From contig UQYH01000031.1 of the NCBI GenBank assembly GCA_900545185.1, positions 1-20,464 of the forward strand: 20,464 nt of DNA, read 5' to 3'. The number at the start of each line of letters is the position of its first letter. Position 1 is the first letter of the stretch. The translations under genes were made by a program, and so were the position numbers. Shown one piece after another: positions 1 through 9,400 of this stretch. The DNA comes from an uncultured Eubacteriales bacterium. GTDB lineage: Bacteria; Bacillota; Clostridia; UBA1381; UBA9506. Under the pieces are notes generated by a model that saw only the letters and a program-made list of their open reading frames with translations, had not been told where the DNA came from and did not search any database.

Positions 1-35
1 GGGCAAAGACCGCATGGTTACGCGGTTTTTACCCC
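1..35 (+). terminator. Rho-independent terminator of an upstream gene
   Basis: The arms ACCGC (9-13) and GCGGT (22-26) are perfect complements around an 8-base loop and run directly into TTTTT (26-30). Flanking AAA/TTT and GGG/CCC can extend the stem imperfectly to the whole 1-35 stretch. The U-tract is on the + strand side, so it would end a rightward transcript coming from outside the window and insulate the operon that follows. Confidence 0.6.
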
Positions 36-73
36 GTGCAATGTTTTTTTGTATGTTTATAAATTATTGTTTG

Positions 74-110
74 TTGACAAATGCTTTTTCTCTGTTGTAG
101 TATAAATATG
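74..110 (+). promoter_or_regulatory. Candidate sigma-A promoter of the operon
   Basis: A perfect -35 box TTGACA lies at 74-79. The best-spaced -10 candidate is TAGTAT (98-103, 18-base spacer). An overlapping TATAAA (101-106) matches the consensus better but leaves a 21-base spacer. The region sits between the upstream terminator and the first permease gene, in AT-rich sequence. Transcription would start near 110 and leave a leader of about 60 bases, in which I recognise no known riboswitch. No operator could be assigned with confidence. Confidence 0.5.
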
Positions 111-169
111 TAACGGGTAGCACCGCGCCGCTTGGTCTGTTTTATATTTTTATGCCGGGGGTTACAATT

Positions 170-1144
170 ATGCAAAAAGTGAAAGCGGATGCAAAGGCAG
201 CCGTTCAGCAGGGAAAGGTCAAAACAAAAAGGGGCAGGTATTATCTGACGGATGTAAAGTCCAACTGGCAGCTTTATGTTATGGTTCTTTTGCCGGTTAT
301 CTGGATCATTATGTTTCGGTATTGCCCAATGTACGGGATTCAAATTGCGTTTAAAAATTATATGCCGGTTAAGGGAATTACCGGGAGCGAATGGGTGGGG
401 CTGAAACACTTTACGCGTTTTGTTAAATCGTCACAGTTTTTAATGATTACCAAAAACACGCTGGCCATCAGCCTGTACCAAATTGTTTTGACGGTTACGC
501 TGCCCATTATTTTGGCCATTGGCTTGAATTATGTGAAAAACGAACGGTTTAAAAAATCGGTGCAAATGGTATCGTATTTGCCGCACTTTATTTCGGTTGT
601 TATTCTGGTTAGCATGATCAATTTGATTTTTAACACACAATCGGGTATCGTAAACAACATTATTTTTGCAATGACGGGGCAAAAGGTAAACATTTTGGGG
701 TTGTCGAAGTATTTCAGACATCTTTTTGTTTGGTCCGAGGTGTGGCAGTCAAACGGCTGGAACTCTATTTTATATATTGCGGCTTTGGCCGGGGTCGATC
801 CGCAGCTGCACGAGGCGGCCAAAATTGACGGAGCCAACAAGTGGCGCAGAATTTATCATATTGACTTAGCCTCCATTATGCCCACAATCGCCATTATGAC
901 CATTATGAGCATGGGTTCGATTTTAACCGTAAGCTTTGATAAAATGTTTTTAATGCAAAATACAACCAACCTTAAAATTTCGGAGGTTTTCAGCACCTAC
1001 GAATATAAAACGGGTGTTGGCGGCGGCGTAGCGAATTATTCGTATTCGTCGGCCATCGGCTTAATGGCATCAAGCGTTACGTTTGTGCTTATCATCTTTA
1101 CCAATAAAGTATCGAAAAAGCTTTCCGATACGGGCTTGTGGTAA
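170..1144 (+). CDS. Sugar ABC transporter permease, LplB-type
   Basis: This is an integral membrane subunit of a carbohydrate importer of the LplB/YteP group (binding-protein-dependent transport inner-membrane component family). The 324-residue product has a basic cytoplasmic N-terminus, then hydrophobic segments near residues 34-54, 95-117, 128-150, 183-205, 235-255 and 290-312, giving the six helices usual for the family. The cytoplasmic coupling loop that contacts the ATPase is visible as HEAAKIDGANKWRR (about 214-227), an EAA motif. The in-frame ATG at 152 has no ribosome binding site; the ATG at 170 is preceded by GGGGG with suitable spacing, so I use 170. It is the first gene of the operon, and the second permease follows 29 bases later. 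The substrate is inferred only from context, as an oligosaccharide released by the downstream surface lyase. Confidence 0.9.
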   Translation: MQKVKADAKAAVQQGKVKTKRGRYYLTDVKSNWQLYVMVLLPVIWIIMFRYCPMYGIQIAFKNYMPVKGITGSEWVGLKHFTRFVKSSQFLMITKNTLAISLYQIVLTVTLPIILAIGLNYVKNERFKKSVQMVSYLPHFISVVILVSMINLIFNTQSGIVNNIIFAMTGQKVNILGLSKYFRHLFVWSEVWQSNGWNSILYIAALAGVDPQLHEAAKIDGANKWRRIYHIDLASIMPTIAIMTIMSMGSILTVSFDKMFLMQNTTNLKISEVFSTYEYKTGVGGGVANYSYSSAIGLMASSVTFVLIIFTNKVSKKLSDTGLW

Positions 1145-1173
1145 AAAACGTATCGAAGAAAGGAGAATGCAGA

Positions 1174-2076
1174 ATGGCAAAGAAAAATAGTTGCAAAATT
1201 AAAGATGCTAAATCGGATGTCGCTTTTGATATAATAAATCATGTTTTAATGCTGGTGGTTTTGTTTGTTTCGGCATATCCCCTGCTTATTATTGTCAGTT
1301 CGTCGTTTAGCGATCCGCATGCCTTAATGAGCGGCAAGGTATGGCTTTTGCCGGTGAAGTTTACGCTGGAGGGCTATAAAGCGGTTTTGCGGCACGATGC
1401 CATTTGGCTGGGATTTTATAACAGTCTTTTATATATGGTTTTCGGCACGGTGATGAGCGTTGCGATTTCGGTTTTAATGGCATATCCGCTTTCGCGTGAT
1501 GATTTTACGATGAAAGAGCCGCTTTCGCTGCTGTTTGCGTTTACCATGTGGTTTTCGGGCGGTTTGGTCCCGACATATATATTTGTCAAGAACCTGGGCT
1601 TGTACGATACACGCTGGGCTATGTGGCTTCCCGGTTTGCTTAATGTGTGGAATGCCATTATTGTTCGGACGTATTTTAAAAGCAATGTGGGCGGCGAAAT
1701 TTTGGAATCGGCCAAGATTGACGGCTGCAGTGACTTTCGGTATCTGCTCAGCATTGCCATCCCCTTGGCCAAGCCAACCATTGCGGTTATTGCGCTGTAT
1801 TATGCAGTCGGATATTGGAATGCATACATCACACCGCTTTTGTATATAAAATCCGAATCCATACAGCCGATTCAAATTTTTCTGCGCGAAATTTTGCTGC
1901 AGGGTCAGGTGGATGAAATATCGCCCAGTGCAACGGCCGAGGTGAATGCGCAGGTTATGAACGAGCTTTTAAAGTATACGGTTGTCGTGGTGGCAAGTAT
2001 ACCGATGATTGTCATTTATCCGTTTGTGCAAAGATTTTTTGTTAAGGGCATTATGGTCGGCTCTGTCAAGGGCTGA
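1174..2076 (+). CDS. Sugar ABC transporter permease, YtcP/AraQ-type
   Basis: Second membrane subunit of the same importer, 300 residues. Hydrophobic helices are visible from the N-terminal third (HVLMLVVLFVSAYPLLIIV) through to the C-terminal segment before VQRFFVKGIMVGSVKG, an ending typical of the YtcP/LplC group. The EAA coupling loop reads ESAKIDGCSDFRYLL (about 177-191). An ATG at 1138 is in frame but overlaps the end of the previous gene and has no ribosome binding site; the ATG at 1174 has AGGAG at 1161-1165, eight bases upstream, which decides the start. It would heterodimerise with the preceding permease. No ATP-binding subunit is encoded beside it, as is usual for this family, in which a shared MsmX-like ATPase acts in trans. 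Confidence 0.9.
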   Translation: MAKKNSCKIKDAKSDVAFDIINHVLMLVVLFVSAYPLLIIVSSSFSDPHALMSGKVWLLPVKFTLEGYKAVLRHDAIWLGFYNSLLYMVFGTVMSVAISVLMAYPLSRDDFTMKEPLSLLFAFTMWFSGGLVPTYIFVKNLGLYDTRWAMWLPGLLNVWNAIIVRTYFKSNVGGEILESAKIDGCSDFRYLLSIAIPLAKPTIAVIALYYAVGYWNAYITPLLYIKSESIQPIQIFLREILLQGQVDEISPSATAEVNAQVMNELLKYTVVVVASIPMIVIYPFVQRFFVKGIMVGSVKG

Positions 2077-2123
2077 ACCGTGGTTATAGAGACAATACAC
2101 TAATATCAGAAAGGATGGAAGGT

Positions 2124-3740
2124 ATGAAAAAAGGATTGTTGATTGCAGCGCTTGCCGTGTGTATGTGTGTATCGGCGGCAGGGTGCGGAAAAGGCGGACA
2201 GGAAACAGGAACAGGCAGCGCCAAGGTATCGGGCGTTAATGAATTTCCTATTACCGAAGAAAAAACGACACTGGAGGTTTTCACAACTGAACCGACGGGT
2301 GTTGCCGACATTGAGGAGAACGCCTTTACAAAGTGGTACGAGGAGAAAACGAATATTCAGCTTAAATTCGATATGGCAAAGGGTGATGTCCGTCAGGCCA
2401 TTAACTTAAAAATTGCCAGCAATGATTACGGCGATATTTTCTACGGCTTCTGCTTGGCACGCTCTGAACAGGTTTCGTATTATAATCAAGGCGTGTTTGT
2501 GGATATGACGGATTTGATTAACAATCATTCTTACTATATTAAAAACATGCTGGAGGAACGACCCGACATTAAGGAACAAATGCTGCATACCGATCATAAA
2601 ATTTTAGGTCTGCGCAGTATTTATGAAGATTTTGCACAGGAAAATCCGTATGTGATGTGGGTATATAAACCCTGGATGGATAAGCTGGGGCTTAGCATGC
2701 CCGAAACAACCGAGGATTTTTATCAAATGCTGAAGGCCTTTAAGGAACAAGACCCCAACGGCAACGGCATTGCGGATGAAGTGCCTCTGGCCGGACGTAA
2801 TATGTGGGCAAATGCCACCAGCCTCGATACCTATCTTTTAGATCCGTTTGTATTCCAAAGCTCCTATGGTGTTTATAACGAAAACGGCAAGGCCGTCTTT
2901 GCATGGGATAAGCCGGAATTTAAGGAAGGGATTCGCTTTATGAAAAAGCTCTATCAAGAGGGCTTGATGCATATGGACAGCTTTATTATGGACAGAGCGC
3001 GCGTTGTGGCGCTGGGCGAAAATGAAACTCCGATTTTGGGCTGTGCGCCCGGCAAGTGGACATCGCAGTTTACCGCAGGCGGCAGCAGCAAGCGCGCAGA
3101 GGAATATGTTGCCCTGCCGCCCCTTAAAGGGCCGAACGGACTGCGTCAGACACCGTACGCTTCGATTGACGCGGGCTGCAGCGACTTTAACATTACCAGT
3201 ACCTGCAAAAACCCCGAAGCTGCCATTAAGTGGGCAGACTGGCTATATTCTGACGAAGCTTACTTAAAGGCGCGCGCAACAGCCGGCACGCGTGAGGCCA
3301 AAGAGGGTGAACTGGGTCTGGACGGTGAGCAGGCTATCTATGCGGTCGATCCGGTTGAGGCACTGCCTTCGGGTCAGCTTCAAAACGAGATTTGGGGCAA
3401 CTTTGCCATTGGTTATGTTCCTGTTGAGCACACCTATAAGGTGGCCTTTAACACCGATATGAAAAAGACCAATGAAAACGCGTATGATGCATACAATTTA
3501 TATAAAAATTACAGCGTAAAGAAAATGCTGGATGATATTGCTGTTCCGGCTGAAGAATGTGATGAATACTTGGATTTAAGAACGGCCATTACCAACGAAG
3601 TGCAGGCGGCTTTAACCTCGTTCGTGATTGGTGAGCGGTCGCTTGAGGACGAATGGGAAGCCTACCTTGAAGAACTGAAAAACTTAAATGTGGACAGATA
3701 TGTTGAAATTTTCCAAAATTACTTAGATTCCCTTAAATAA
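2124..3740 (+). CDS. Extracellular sugar-binding lipoprotein, LplA/YtcQ-type
   Basis: Solute-binding protein of the importer, 538 residues, the usual length for the large LplA/YtcQ group of family 1 binding proteins. Residues 1-20 form a lipoprotein signal (basic start, hydrophobic core, VSAAGC) with the lipidated cysteine at 21, followed by a Gly/Thr/Ser-rich tether. The family-typical loop DPNGNGIADEVPL, resembling a calcium-binding loop, starts near residue 211. The C-terminal helical part (AITNEVQAALTSFVIG) also matches the group. An in-frame ATG at 2115 sits immediately after the AAAGG ribosome binding site, which is too close; the ATG at 2124 is correctly spaced. The mature protein would sit on the outer face of the membrane and hand oligosaccharides to the two permeases encoded just upstream. 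The exact ligand cannot be read from the sequence. Confidence 0.9.
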   Translation: MKKGLLIAALAVCMCVSAAGCGKGGQETGTGSAKVSGVNEFPITEEKTTLEVFTTEPTGVADIEENAFTKWYEEKTNIQLKFDMAKGDVRQAINLKIASNDYGDIFYGFCLARSEQVSYYNQGVFVDMTDLINNHSYYIKNMLEERPDIKEQMLHTDHKILGLRSIYEDFAQENPYVMWVYKPWMDKLGLSMPETTEDFYQMLKAFKEQDPNGNGIADEVPLAGRNMWANATSLDTYLLDPFVFQSSYGVYNENGKAVFAWDKPEFKEGIRFMKKLYQEGLMHMDSFIMDRARVVALGENETPILGCAPGKWTSQFTAGGSSKRAEEYVALPPLKGPNGLRQTPYASIDAGCSDFNITSTCKNPEAAIKWADWLYSDEAYLKARATAGTREAKEGELGLDGEQAIYAVDPVEALPSGQLQNEIWGNFAIGYVPVEHTYKVAFNTDMKKTNENAYDAYNLYKNYSVKKMLDDIAVPAEECDEYLDLRTAITNEVQAALTSFVIGERSLEDEWEAYLEELKNLNVDRYVEIFQNYLDSLK

Positions 3741-3769
3741 TCAATCTTTTATTTAGGAGTGATAATTTT

Positions 3770-6292
3770 ATGAAAAAAACAATATCAATCTTGTTGACGC
3801 TTTCTATGTTGCTGGCAGCCATGCTGCCGATGGGTGCGGTATCGGCCGCAGAGGAGAGTGTGCAAATTCCGCTTAGCTATTACAACAGTGTAGCAGCCGC
3901 GGCAGGCTCGGACGTAAGCTATGCACTGGACGGTGATTTTACAACGAAATTTACTTCGGGCACACTGGCGAATCAACTGTCGGATGGGTTTTATACCGTT
4001 CAATTGGATGGTAGCTATGAATTGACCAGCATGAAGCTGTATCAGGATAGCGGTCATGTGAGCGGCAATTTTACCTATGCCCACAATGTTGTTGAAATTT
4101 CGGATGACGGGCAGACCTTTACAAAGGTTGATGGTGTAACGATTACGTCAAGCGGCTGGATCAAAACGGACGAAACCGATAATGTACAGCTGGCACGTGT
4201 GGATTACACCTTTCCGGCGAATACAAGAGCCAAGTATATTAAAATTACCAACGACAGCGAGCTTGCTTACCGTGATTTCAGAATCAATGAGCTTTTTGTA
4301 TATGGCATAAAGCAGATTATTCCGGCGCGGCTGTCAAGCTTAGAGGCTGATATGGGTACGCTTTCACCTGCCTTTAGCCCCGAAACAACCGACTACACGC
4401 TGACGATTGATTCGGCCGACTTGGCAGCGCCTGTAATTTCAGCCACGGCGGCAGAGGGGTTTGCCGTACAAAGCATTGAGCAGCCCTCTGCAAGTAACAA
4501 ATATATTGCAACCATCATTGCAGCCGGAGCAGAGGACGCGCAGACAACGACCTATAAGGTTAAGGTTGTTTCAACCGAAACGCCGACAGAGCTTGCGCTT
4601 AGCTATCACGACAGCACCCCGTGTAAGGTGAGCGACGGCGGCGGCACATATGATAAGCTGAACCCATTGGATGGTGATTTTGCAACAGCCTTTAAAAGTG
4701 CAGCTGTTGTGGGCGGCTTTTATACGGTTGCGTTTGACGGCGAATATGAATTGAGCACGATGAAAATTTATCACAACTATGCCCGCTCTGACTACAGCCG
4801 CTTAAACAAGGTGTATGTATCGGATAACGGTACGGATTTTACAGAGGTGACCGATGTTACAATTAAGGCCACAAGCTGGCTTAATAACGAAGAAACTGCT
4901 TATAACCAGGTTGTGCGCGTGGATTACACCTTTCCTAAGGGCGTGACGGCACGATACCTAAAGGTGACAAACGATTTGGAAACGGCTGTGGAATTTCGTT
5001 TAAGTGAAATGTTTATTTACGGCACAAAGTATCTTGCACCGGCGCAGCTCTCAAGCCTGACGGCTGATATAGGCACGCTTTCACCGGCATTTGATGCCGA
5101 TACAACCTCTTATACGCTGAAAATCAACTCGGCCGATTTGACAGAACCCGTCGTTTCGGCTGCGGCGGCAGAGGGCAGCGTTATCAAGAATATCGAGCAG
5201 CCCTCTGCAAGCAACAAATACACTGCTTCTGTTACCGTCGGCGGGGAAGGCTTAAAAGATACGGTTTACAAGGTTAAGGTTGTATCATCACTGATCCCGA
5301 CCGCTCTTACGCTTAGCTACTACGACAGTGTAGCGGCCAAAGCCGGCTCGGACGTAAGCTATGCACTGGACGGTGATTTTGCAACGAAATTTACTTCGGG
5401 CACACTGGCAAATCAACTGTCGGATGGGTTTTACACCGTCGAATTGGATGACCGCTATGAATTGACGAGCATAAAGCTGTATCAGGATAACGGTCATGTG
5501 AGCGGTAATTTTACCTATGCCCACAATGTTGTTGAAATTTCGGATGACGGACAGACCTTTACGCAGGTTGAGGGCGTAACGATTACGTCAAGCGGCTGGA
5601 TAAAAACGGACGAAACCGATAATGTACAGCTGGTACGCGTGGACTACAGCTTCCCGGTGAATACACGGGCCAAGTATATTAAAATTACCAACGACAGTGA
5701 GCTTGCGTACTATGATTTCCGAATCAGTGAGCTTTTGGTGTTCGGCGCTTTGCCTTCTGCCAAGCTGAGTGCACTAAGTGCCGACAGAGGCACGCTTTTA
5801 CCGGCGTTTGACCCCCAAATATCGGCCTATACGCTGACGGCCGGTCAAATGGCAAAAGGATTGCCGTTACTTTCGGCAACGGCCTTTGAGGGCTGCAGCA
5901 CAACGGTAGTGAATGCAGATGCCGACAATGATTATACCTATACCGTTACGGTGACGGGCGAGGGTATGGCCGAAAGAACATACACCGTTAAACTGAATGT
6001 TTTGCCCGAAATTTATGCAGAAGCAAGTCTTTTAACGCAAACGGTTAAAGCAAGCGTAGATGTGACGCTGTATGATGGCGATGTTACGCTGATTGTGGCA
6101 AAGTATGACAAAACGAGCAAAAAACTGCTTGACCTGTCGGTTGTGAAAAAATCCGAAGCCGTGGACAACATTTTAACGGCAAAGGAAATAAAGCTGGACA
6201 TAAACAACGAGACGATGCAGGGCATGCTTTGGGGCGGTCTTGCGGACATGAAGCCGCTGCAGCCGGTCAAAACCGCACCGGACAAATATTGA
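3770..6292 (+). CDS. Secreted F5/8C + cadherin-like repeat protein, no anchor
   Basis: An 840-residue secreted protein with no recognisable catalytic domain. A signal peptide covers about 1-26 (cleavage after AVSA). Three repeating units follow, each an F5/8 type C (discoidin/CBM32-like) module plus a cadherin-like beta-sandwich. F5/8C modules are at about 33-179, 275-418 and 513-659, each opening with an LSYYDS-like strand and carrying the typical LDGDFxTxFxS segment. Cadherin-like modules (signature GTLSPAF...YTL) are at about 183-270, 423-505 and 662-745. Modules 1 and 3 are close copies of each other, while module 2 resembles those of the next gene. The last 95 residues form another beta-domain ending in GMLWGGLADMKPL, a sequence I associate with C-terminal domains of clostridial surface proteins. 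There is no SLH domain, sortase motif or lipobox. The inferred role is binding glycan, or bridging glycan and other surface proteins. The start has AGGAG nearby at 3754-3758. Confidence 0.85.
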   Translation: MKKTISILLTLSMLLAAMLPMGAVSAAEESVQIPLSYYNSVAAAAGSDVSYALDGDFTTKFTSGTLANQLSDGFYTVQLDGSYELTSMKLYQDSGHVSGNFTYAHNVVEISDDGQTFTKVDGVTITSSGWIKTDETDNVQLARVDYTFPANTRAKYIKITNDSELAYRDFRINELFVYGIKQIIPARLSSLEADMGTLSPAFSPETTDYTLTIDSADLAAPVISATAAEGFAVQSIEQPSASNKYIATIIAAGAEDAQTTTYKVKVVSTETPTELALSYHDSTPCKVSDGGGTYDKLNPLDGDFATAFKSAAVVGGFYTVAFDGEYELSTMKIYHNYARSDYSRLNKVYVSDNGTDFTEVTDVTIKATSWLNNEETAYNQVVRVDYTFPKGVTARYLKVTNDLETAVEFRLSEMFIYGTKYLAPAQLSSLTADIGTLSPAFDADTTSYTLKINSADLTEPVVSAAAAEGSVIKNIEQPSASNKYTASVTVGGEGLKDTVYKVKVVSSLIPTALTLSYYDSVAAKAGSDVSYALDGDFATKFTSGTLANQLSDGFYTVELDDRYELTSIKLYQDNGHVSGNFTYAHNVVEISDDGQTFTQVEGVTITSSGWIKTDETDNVQLVRVDYSFPVNTRAKYIKITNDSELAYYDFRISELLVFGALPSAKLSALSADRGTLLPAFDPQISAYTLTAGQMAKGLPLLSATAFEGCSTTVVNADADNDYTYTVTVTGEGMAERTYTVKLNVLPEIYAEASLLTQTVKASVDVTLYDGDVTLIVAKYDKTSKKLLDLSVVKKSEAVDNILTAKEIKLDINNETMQGMLWGGLADMKPLQPVKTAPDKY
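3905..4306 (+). repeat. Long direct repeat A, copy 1
   Basis: This copy encodes the first F5/8C module of the 840-residue protein. It aligns without gaps to 5345-5746, exactly 1440 bases downstream, at roughly 91 % nucleotide identity by hand count. Exact runs include 3905-3940 and 4067-4110. Such DNA-level similarity in a fold family that tolerates great divergence points to recent duplication or gene conversion. Confidence 0.9.
4681..4980 (+). repeat. Long direct repeat B, copy 1 (in the unanchored protein)
   Basis: This stretch encodes part of the second F5/8C module of the 840-residue protein. It aligns without gaps to 7351-7650 in the next gene, 2670 bases downstream, at roughly 89 % identity overall and about 92 % over 4741-4980 (hand count). 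The longest exact run I found is 4808-4866 against 7478-7536, 59 bases. Confidence 0.88.
5345..5746 (+). repeat. Long direct repeat A, copy 2
   Basis: Second copy of repeat A, encoding the third F5/8C module of the same gene. The offset from copy 1 is 1440 bases, a multiple of three, so recombination between the copies would remove exactly 480 codons and keep the reading frame. Confidence 0.9.
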
Positions 6293-6436
6293 TAACGCAA
6301 AAAGTTAAAACATATATAAATGTTTTATGACAAGTAGGGTGATATTCGCCGCGGAAGGGGGGATATCACTTTGCTTGGTTTATCAGAAGTCTGTTTGTAA
6401 CACGGGTTTGATTACAAAACGATGGGGGGAACTGTG
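6293..6436 (+). promoter_or_regulatory. Hairpin-rich gap inside the operon
   Basis: This is the longest gap between genes in the window. It holds two inverted repeats. The first is perfect, AAAACAT (6307-6313) and ATGTTTT (6320-6326), with a six-base AT loop. The second pairs GTGATATTC (6339-6347) with GGATATCAC (6361-6369), nine pairs including one G-T, around a G-rich 13-base loop. Neither is followed by a convincing U-tract, although the first ends in four Ts. I see no good promoter. The likely roles are mRNA processing or stability, partial termination, or a regulator binding site that sets different levels for the genes on either side. It matches no riboswitch class I know. Confidence 0.45.
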
Positions 6437-9400
6437 ATGAAAAAATGTATTTCACGTAATTGTGCGCTGACGATAGCGCTTGTTTCGGTACTTGGTCTTT
6501 TTGTGCCTGCGGTGTCGGCAACAGACGAAGCGATACAAATTCCGCTTAGTTATTATGACAGCACGACCTGCAAGGTGAGCGACGGCGGCGGCACGTATCA
6601 TAACAACTATCCGCTGGACGGAGATTTTACAACCTATTATAAAAGTCTGATGACAACCGGCGGCTATTATACGGTTGCGCTGGATGGCTTGTATGAGCTG
6701 AGCACCATGAAAATCTATCAGGGTTATGCACGTTCTGACTACAGCCGTATGAACAAGGTATATATTTCGGAGGATGGAGAGTCCTTCACGGAAGTGACCG
6801 ATGTATCCATCTCGGCCACAAGCTGGCTGACGAATGCCGAAACAAACTTTGTGACCGTAGCGCGCATTGACTATGTTTTTTCAGCAGGCACCAAGGCTAA
6901 ATTTGTCAAGGTGACAAACGATTTGACAAGCCCGACAGAGGTTTCTATGGCCGAAATGCGCATTTACGGCGTTAAGCAAAAAGAACCCGTCACACCCGGG
7001 CTGACATCGCTTACGGTCAGCAGCGGCGAGCTTTCTCCGGCGTTTAACAAAGCCGTGACGGATTACACCGTTTCGGTCGGCAGTCTGAAAGATGCTGTGC
7101 CCGAAATTTCGGCCGCAGCGGCAGAGGGCTGCACACTTGCCGTGACGCAACCGAGCCGGGATAACGGATATGTGGGATCGGTGCTGGTTTACGAAACAGA
7201 TAACGCCGACAATCAAAAACTTTACACAGTTACAATTGTTGAGGTGCGCGAACCGCGCTCTGTTCCGCTGACCTATCATGACAGTATTCCCTGCAAGGTG
7301 AGCGACAGCGGCGGTACATATGATAAGCTCTATCCGCTGGACGGCGACTTTAGCACCAATTTTAAAAGTAACTCTGTTGTGGGCGGCTATTATACGGTTG
7401 CGTTTGACGGTGAATATGAATTGAGCACGATGAAAATTTATCACAACTATGCACATTCTGACTACAGTCGCTTAAATAAGGTGTATGTATCGGATAACGG
7501 TACGGATTTTACAGAGGTGACCGATGTTACAATTAAAGCCACAAGCTGGCTTAAAAATGAAGAAACCGCTTATAATCAGGTTGTACGCGTGGATTACACC
7601 TTCCCCAAGGGTGTGACGGCGCAATACCTAAAGGTGACAAACGATTTAATAACAGACACCGAATTCCGTATGACGGAAATGTTTGTCTATGGCTATGATG
7701 AATTTGATGTTACGCCCGTTGCCTTGAACATTTCGGCGGATAACGGCATTTTGTCTCCGGCCTTTCGTATGACGGTGACGGAATATGCACTGTCGGTAGG
7801 CAGCCTTTCGGATGAAAAGCTGCCTAAGCTTTCGGTAACGGTCAGCAGCCGCTGCGCGGCAGACATTATCCAACCGAGTCCGGATAACGGTTATGTTGGC
7901 ACGATTTTAGTGTATGAAAAGGAGAACGAAAGCAACAACAGGCTTTACTCGGTCGGATTGAAGGAGGCAGAATGCATTACGCCGCAGCTTGTAAGCTTGA
8001 CAGCCGACCGCGGCACGCTTTCGCCCGGCTTTAACGCGAATGTGTACGAGTATGAGCTTTTGGTCGGTACTTTTGAAAGCTTTGCAACTCTTACGGCCAA
8101 AGCCATGGACGGCTGCAGTGTTGAAATTGAACAGCCCTATCCGCGAAACAATATGATCGGCACGATTACCGTTTGGCAGGATGTGATTCCGAGTAACACA
8201 AAGACATATACGGTTAAAATGGTATCGGAACGGGACAGTCACAAGCTGCACATGACCTATGTGGATTCAACACTTTGCAAGGGCAGCGACAGCGGCGGCA
8301 CATATGATAAGCTGAATCCGATTGACGGTATTTTAACGACAGCCTTCAAAAGCGCATCGGTCGTTGTCGGCGGCTACTATACGGTTGCTCTGGACTGCAC
8401 CTATGAACTGACAACCATGAAAATCTATCAGGATTACGGTCAGTTAAACGGAGATTGGATCTATCGCTTAAACAGTGTGGAGGTGTCTGATGACGGCAAA
8501 CACTTTACGCCGGTTGAGGGCGTGAAAATTTCAAGCCCCAACACGTGGATCAGAACGCCGGAAACAGGGTATGACCCTCTTGCAAGAATTGATTACGTTT
8601 TTCCCGAAGGCGTAAAGGCAAAATATGTGAAAATTACAACGACTTATGAGGGTGCAGTGGATTTTCGCTTAAACGAAATTTATTTGTGGGGCCGAGACAT
8701 TGCCGGTTTTGACGAAACGGCGCTTAAACAGCTGGACAGCTCCAGCGGTATCACATCCCCTGCATTTGACAAGGATGTGACGGAATACAGGCTGACTGTG
8801 GAAAGCTTCGCACCCGATAAGCTGCCTGTCTTTACGGCAAAGGCGGCGCGCAGCGGTGATGTGGTGACAGCGGTTCAGCCCTCTGCAAAAAATTGTTATA
8901 CCGGGTCATTTACGGTAACAAACCAAGCAAACGCGCAGGATCAAAAGGAATATCGGGTTCGGCTTACAACCAAAAATCCGGAACTGAGCGCGGACTATAT
9001 AACAGACCAAAGCTTGTCCGCAATTCGGCGTGATATTTATTTGCTGACAGACGGTGTGTATCTGATCGGCGGCAAGCTCACGAACGTCAGCTGGAACTGT
9101 GACAGTGCCTATGTGGATATTCAAACGGGTCGCGTAATGCGTCAGGATGAAAATAAAACGGTCCGCATTACGGCGCAACTGCAAGAGGTTGACAATCCGC
9201 AGAACAAAGCGCAAAAAGTATTTACGCTTACGCTTTTAGCCAACGAAATCAAGTCGCCGGTTTTAGTCCTTCGGGATGATTTTCATTCGCTGACAGACGG
9301 CAGCGGCATCTTTGAGGGCGATGTACAAAAAGACGGAGACGGCCTCATTATGAAAGGTGAAGCAAGCTATGAAAGCAAATTGGTCGTGAGTGAAAATATT

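Noticed and set aside
152..169. Upstream ATG for the first permease
   Set aside because: No ribosome binding site precedes it. The GGGGG lies between it and the ATG at 170 and serves the latter.
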